A stretch of 17,599 nt of DNA from Desulfovibrionales bacterium (GTDB lineage Bacteria > Desulfobacterota > Desulfovibrionia > Desulfovibrionales > Desulfomicrobiaceae). Numbering within the stretch: the stretch's first letter is position 1; each line of letters starts with the position of its first letter. Where the stretch lies: contig JAAYGZ010000374.1 in NCBI GenBank assembly GCA_012727515.1, positions 1 to 17,599 on the forward strand, written 5' to 3'. Under the pieces are notes generated by a model. The model saw only the letters and a list, made by a program, of their open reading frames with translations, was not told the DNA's origin and made no database searches. This document shows, in pieces, positions 13,787-17,599 of the stretch. The translations under genes were made by a program, and so were the position numbers.

Positions 13787-15898
13787 ATGATTAAATATCT
13801 GTGTATCCATGGCCATTTTTACCAACCACCCCGCATTGACCCCTGGCTTGAAGATGTGCCGCCAGAAGGCAGCGCAGCCCCGGAGCATGACTGGAATGCC
13901 CGCATCAGCCGCGAATGCTACACTCCGCTGGCCTATGCCCGGCGCTTGGACCATGATGGAAATATCCGTGAACTGATCAACTGCTACGCCTGGATCAGCT
14001 TTAATCTTGGCCCGACCCTGCTTGGCTGGATGGAACGCCATGTGCCTCAGACCTATGCACGTATTCTTGCGGCAGACAAGGAAAGTCTGGCGCGTCTGGG
14101 ACATGGCAATGCCCTGGCCCAGGTGTATCATCATTCTATTATGCCCCTGGCCACGGACATGGACCGGGAACTGGAAATTGCCTGGGCAATCCAGGACTTT
14201 CAGGCTCGCTTTGGCCGTATGCCAGAGGGCATGTGGCTGGCTGAGACGGCGGTGGATATACCGACCCTGACTGCTTTGTCCAATGCAGGAATCCGCTTTA
14301 CCATTCTGGCCCCGCGCCAGGCCAAAGCTGTGCGCCTGGCTGGCACAGATGAAAAATATGATGTGGCAGCAAACACCCTGGATACCACCAGGCCGTATGT
14401 GGTCAAACTTCCTGCAGGCCAGACCATTACTGTGTTTTTCTACCACGGCCCCACGTCTCAGGCCGTGGCTTTTGAGCGTTTGCTGGAAAACGGAGAAAAT
14501 TTCTGGTCCAGGCTTAATGGCTCCTTTTCCAGCGGATTACAAAATATCGCCACAGACGGAGAATCCTATGGCCACCATTTTATGTTTGGCGAAATGGCCC
14601 TGGCCTATGTCATTGAACAGGCCAGAGCCAAGCGTGATGGCCTGTGCCTGACCAATTATGCCGCCTACCTGGCTGCGCATCCTGCTGTGGATGAGGTGGA
14701 AATCCATGAAAATTCTTCCTGGAGCTGTGAACATGGCGTAGAGCGCTGGAAAACCCATTGCGGATGCACGGATGGAGGGCATCCAGACTGGATTCAGGAT
14801 TGGCGGCGCCCCTTGCGTCGAAGCCTCAACTACGTGAAGTACTATGTGGATGAGCATTTTTTCAAAGCCGCACCCAAGGTTTTTACTGGTCCGAAAACAG
14901 CTCTGACGCACTATGGCCGCGTGCTGGCAGGTGCCCAGAGCCTGCCCGCTTTTCTGGATGAACATGCCGTGCCTGATCTTACCCCGGAACAGCGCCAACA
15001 CGCCTGCCAGCTTGTGCTTATGCAGCGCTTTGCCCTGGCCAGCTTTGCCAGTTGTGCCTGGTTTTTTGACGATATTGCCCGTCTTGAGCCCTTAAACGGC
15101 CTGACCTTTGCCCGGCGAGCCATGGATCTTATGCGTACTTCTGGCGGGCCAGACATAGAAGAGGGGTTTCTGCGCATCCTGGAAGAAGCGCATTCCAATA
15201 TGCATGAGCACTGGGATGGCGCGTATCTCTGGCATAATCTCGTTACGCCCCGCCGTCCCAACCTGGCGGAACTATGCGCCTATATTGCGGAAGCAGAAGG
15301 GGAGTTTTCCTGGCCAGGCCTCAAACTCTCCACGCAGATGCAAAACGGGCAGCGCGTGGCCCATGCCTTGTGGGAGCGCACCAGTCATGAGGAATTAAGC
15401 CCTGTGCCAGATAAGCCCGTGCTTTTGTCTGCCCGGCACCGTGCAGAGCAAGGCTTTCAGCGTTCACGCGCTATGGAAGAAAATATGCTTGCAACAGCAT
15501 GTCAGCATGGGGCTGAGCTTTTGCCCCTGATTCAGGATTTTACCGAAGGCCAAACACAACCCCATGCCTTTGCCCATACTGCCATTTTGGGCCTGGCCTG
15601 GAACTGGCTCACAGAAGCCCATGATCTGCCTGAAAATTTACGAAATTTCTGCCAGGCCTGGCTTCAGCGCAACCCGGATATGCGCGGTGTTGTAGAGCGA
15701 CACGCAGCACATATGGCCGCAGAACGCGCTGAACAACTGGCCGCCCATGAAATCCGCTTGTGCGAACTGGTCCGCCGTGCGCACGCCCTTGGCCTGCATG
15801 TTTCCTGGTGGGCAGTACAAAATGCTCTTATTGCCCTTAATCAGCCTGGTGCGCATCCACTTCTGCGCCAACTGGTTGGCGTGGCCCAGATGGCATAA
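13787..15898 (+). CDS. GH57 family glycoside hydrolase with DUF3536
   Basis: 703 residues from the ATG at 13787, which has CGGAG 6 nt upstream; a TTG at 13781 is in frame but lies in that spacer. The GH57 regions are in order: HGHFYQPPR (8-16); GHGNALAQVYHHSIMPL (105-121); GMWLAE (148-153) with E153 as the likely nucleophile; DGESYGHH (257-264) with D257 as the likely acid/base. A DUF3536-type C-terminal half follows, beginning with the SSWSCEHGVERW...CGC segment. Known GH57 enzymes act on alpha-glucans (amylases, glucanotransferases, branching enzymes). The exact reaction of the DUF3536 branch is not established. No signal peptide, so cytoplasmic storage-glucan metabolism is the likely setting. 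It is a single-gene unit with its own promoter and terminator. Confidence 0.88.
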   Translation: MIKYLCIHGHFYQPPRIDPWLEDVPPEGSAAPEHDWNARISRECYTPLAYARRLDHDGNIRELINCYAWISFNLGPTLLGWMERHVPQTYARILAADKESLARLGHGNALAQVYHHSIMPLATDMDRELEIAWAIQDFQARFGRMPEGMWLAETAVDIPTLTALSNAGIRFTILAPRQAKAVRLAGTDEKYDVAANTLDTTRPYVVKLPAGQTITVFFYHGPTSQAVAFERLLENGENFWSRLNGSFSSGLQNIATDGESYGHHFMFGEMALAYVIEQARAKRDGLCLTNYAAYLAAHPAVDEVEIHENSSWSCEHGVERWKTHCGCTDGGHPDWIQDWRRPLRRSLNYVKYYVDEHFFKAAPKVFTGPKTALTHYGRVLAGAQSLPAFLDEHAVPDLTPEQRQHACQLVLMQRFALASFASCAWFFDDIARLEPLNGLTFARRAMDLMRTSGGPDIEEGFLRILEEAHSNMHEHWDGAYLWHNLVTPRRPNLAELCAYIAEAEGEFSWPGLKLSTQMQNGQRVAHALWERTSHEELSPVPDKPVLLSARHRAEQGFQRSRAMEENMLATACQHGAELLPLIQDFTEGQTQPHAFAHTAILGLAWNWLTEAHDLPENLRNFCQAWLQRNPDMRGVVERHAAHMAAERAEQLAAHEIRLCELVRRAHALGLHVSWWAVQNALIALNQPGAHPLLRQLVGVAQMA

Positions 15899-15935
15899 AA
15901 AAGGCGGGTCAGAGTTTTCCCTGGCCCGCCTTTTT
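15897..15935. terminator. Bidirectional terminator between GH57 gene and gyrA
   Basis: GGCGGGTCAG (15903-15912) pairs with CTGGCCCGCC (15921-15930) with one G-U pair and an 8-nt loop; TTTTT follows on the plus strand, and TTTTTT (complement of 15897-15902) on the minus strand. Confidence 0.92.
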
Positions 15936-15952
15936 CCTACGCTGTGTATTTT

Positions 15953-17599
15953 TTATGCCTCTTCTTCAGGGCCTTCAAACTCGTCTGTATCATCAGCGTA
16001 CATATTTACGTCCAGATCGTCATCATCATGCACATAGCCATGCTCAGCATCAACAGCACATGCAGAGGGCTGGGCATCCATGGGCACATGATCAAAACAG
16101 ACAACTGTCTGGTCATCATCCAGGCGCACCAGGCGCACGCCCTGGGCTGCACGCCCAACCAGGCTGATGCAGGAAATACCAATGCGGATGATCTTGCTGC
16201 CAGACGTTAATAAAATCAGTTCATCTGTAGGATAAACCATCATGGCCCCCACAACCTTACCGGTTTTTGGGGTGATGCGCATATTGATAATCCCCTTGCC
16301 ACCACGGGATTGGGCCCGGAAATGCTCTATCTGAGTACGTTTGCCATAGCCATTCTGAGCTACTGTCAGCAGTTCCTGGGCAGAATCTCTGGTAATGACC
16401 ACGCCCGCAACAACCTGATCGCCCTTGCGCAGATCAATACCGCGCACACCCGTGGCCTGGCGGCCCATGGAGCGCACATCTGTGCAGGCAAAGCGAATAG
16501 AATATCCGTCCTGAGTCACCAGAACAATTTCATCTTCGTCATCCACCTCGCACACACCAATAAGTTCATCGTCTTCGCGCATACCCAGCGCAATGAGCCC
16601 GGCAGTACGGATATTGCGATACAGATCAATGGAGCTGCGCTTGACCACGCCACTTCGGGTATAGAAGAAATAATTTTTTTCACGGTCCAGTTCACGACAG
16701 GTCATGGCCGCAGCAATATATTCATCACTGTCCAGGGGCAGGATATTTGCCACATGCTTGCCCCTGGCCGTGCGACCTCCTTCAGGCACCTGATGAACCT
16801 TGATCTGGTACATGCGGCCCCGATTGGTGAATAAATTCATGTACTGGTGATTGGAGGTGCTTAAAATGGACGTGATAAAATCTTCCTCTGCCACCTGCAC
16901 TCCAGTAATACCTGTTCCCCCACGCCGTTGCTGGCGATAATTGTCCAGGCTGGTCCGTTTGAGATATCCGTTGCGGGAAAGTGTGACCACCACTGGTTCG
17001 TCGGCAATGATATCTTCAATATCAATGGAGCCTGGATCATGGGGCAGGATTTCCGATTTACGCGGCGTGGCAAAGGTGTCGCGCAGTTCTTCAAGTTCCT
17101 GGCGGATTACTGCTTTAAGCACTTCGGGATTTTCAATGACGCTGGTCAGGTATTCAATAAGTTTAAGCAGTTCTGCGTATTCTTCCAGCAGTTTTTCCCG
17201 TTCCAGATTGGTCAGACGCTGCAAGCGCATATCCAGAATAGCCTGGGCCTGAATATCAGTCAGTCCGAAACGTTCGCGTAACCGCTCTCTGGCCTCAAGC
17301 GGGGTCTTGGAAGAACGGATCAAATTGACTACTTCGTCAATAAAATCAAGGGCAATGCGCAATCCTTCCAGAATATGCGCCCGGTGCTGGGCTTTTTTCA
17401 GATCAAAACGTGAACGCCTGATGACCACTTCTCGCCGGTAATCCAGAAAATATTCCAGCACCTGTTTTATGTTCAGAAGCTGGGGCCGGTTATTGACCAC
17501 AGCCATCATGTTAATACCAAAACTGGTTTCCAGCATGGTGTACTTGAAAAGCTGATTCATAATGACATCAGAAAATACACCCCGCTTCAGATCCAGAAC
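15953..17599 (-). CDS. gyrA: DNA gyrase subunit A, C-terminal 548 residues (cut by window edge)
   Basis: The reading frame continues past the right edge, so the N-terminus with the catalytic tyrosine is not seen. Visible parts are the end of the breakage-reunion domain (SFGINMMAVVNNRPQLL, RREVVIRR, AHILEGLRIAL, the coiled-coil and QAQAILDMRLQRLT) and the six-bladed C-terminal beta-pinwheel that wraps DNA. The GyrA box reads QRRGGTG (complement of 16910-16930), which identifies gyrase rather than ParC of topoisomerase IV; a second related motif, SRGGKG, lies in a later blade. The last 30 residues are strongly acidic (DDDDLD, EGPEEEA), like the regulatory tail of E. coli GyrA. It is convergent with the GH57 gene, sharing a terminator. 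GyrA with GyrB introduces negative supercoils. Confidence 0.97.
   Translation of the reverse strand, partial: VLDLKRGVFSDVIMNQLFKYTMLETSFGINMMAVVNNRPQLLNIKQVLEYFLDYRREVVIRRSRFDLKKAQHRAHILEGLRIALDFIDEVVNLIRSSKTPLEARERLRERFGLTDIQAQAILDMRLQRLTNLEREKLLEEYAELLKLIEYLTSVIENPEVLKAVIRQELEELRDTFATPRKSEILPHDPGSIDIEDIIADEPVVVTLSRNGYLKRTSLDNYRQQRRGGTGITGVQVAEEDFITSILSTSNHQYMNLFTNRGRMYQIKVHQVPEGGRTARGKHVANILPLDSDEYIAAAMTCRELDREKNYFFYTRSGVVKRSSIDLYRNIRTAGLIALGMREDDELIGVCEVDDEDEIVLVTQDGYSIRFACTDVRSMGRQATGVRGIDLRKGDQVVAGVVITRDSAQELLTVAQNGYGKRTQIEHFRAQSRGGKGIINMRITPKTGKVVGAMMVYPTDELILLTSGSKIIRIGISCISLVGRAAQGVRLVRLDDDQTVVCFDHVPMDAQPSACAVDAEHGYVHDDDDLDVNMYADDTDEFEGPEEEA

Noticed and set aside
13754..14446. A 230-codon minus-strand open frame opposite the GH57 gene.
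   Set aside because: It is the shadow of a strong GH57 coding region and has no domain or ribosome-binding support.

Overview
The window looks like chromosomal DNA of a sulfate-reducing bacterium of the Desulfovibrionales type, at roughly 50% G+C by eye. The main evidence is a complete set of tmc genes: the four-haem cytochrome c3 TmcA, the HdrD-like iron-sulfur protein TmcB, the cytochrome b TmcC and the tryptophan-rich TmcD. This transmembrane redox complex is known from Desulfovibrio and its relatives. A split RdgC-like gene pair and a GH57/DUF3536 protein fit the same background. The species cannot be named from the sequence.

Layout. (1) 1-495: no gene; holds copy 1 of a palindromic repeat that ends directly after the stop codon of the next gene. 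(2) 496-5205, minus strand: probably one transcription unit in the order hydantoinase/oxoprolinase-like protein, argJ, HD-domain phosphohydrolase, TonB-like envelope protein, YfcE-type phosphoesterase. The last four are overlapping or nearly touching. (3) 5335-8996, minus strand: tmcD-tmcC-tmcB-tmcA, with a strong Shine-Dalgarno sequence before each gene, a rho-independent terminator after tmcA, and a 9-bp inverted repeat about 90 bp upstream of tmcD. (4) 9334-10362, minus strand: a four-helix membrane protein of unknown function whose 3' end has been hit by copy 2 of the repeat, which lies between the gene and its terminator. (5) 10506-12478, plus strand: a dihydrolipoamide dehydrogenase-like flavoprotein and a Maf nucleotide pyrophosphatase, with a 1-nt overlap. 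(6) 12534-13690, minus strand: an RdgC-like protein split into two translationally coupled genes. (7) 13787-15898, plus strand: a GH57-type glycosidase with DUF3536. (8) 15953-17599, minus strand: the C-terminal 548 residues of GyrA, cut by the window edge. Convergent pairs are separated by bidirectional terminators at about 12477-12530 and 15897-15935.

How it works together. The Tmc proteins should form one membrane complex moving electrons between periplasmic TmcA and the cytoplasmic TmcB iron-sulfur centres through the TmcC haems. The other genes are mainly housekeeping: arginine biosynthesis, nucleotide hygiene, recombination, alpha-glucan metabolism and DNA topology. I see no phage, CRISPR array, tRNA, rRNA or intact insertion sequence. 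The most unusual points are the D-C-B-A order of the tmc genes, the repeat with a 9-bp target duplication that supplies a gene's stop codon, and the two-gene form of RdgC.
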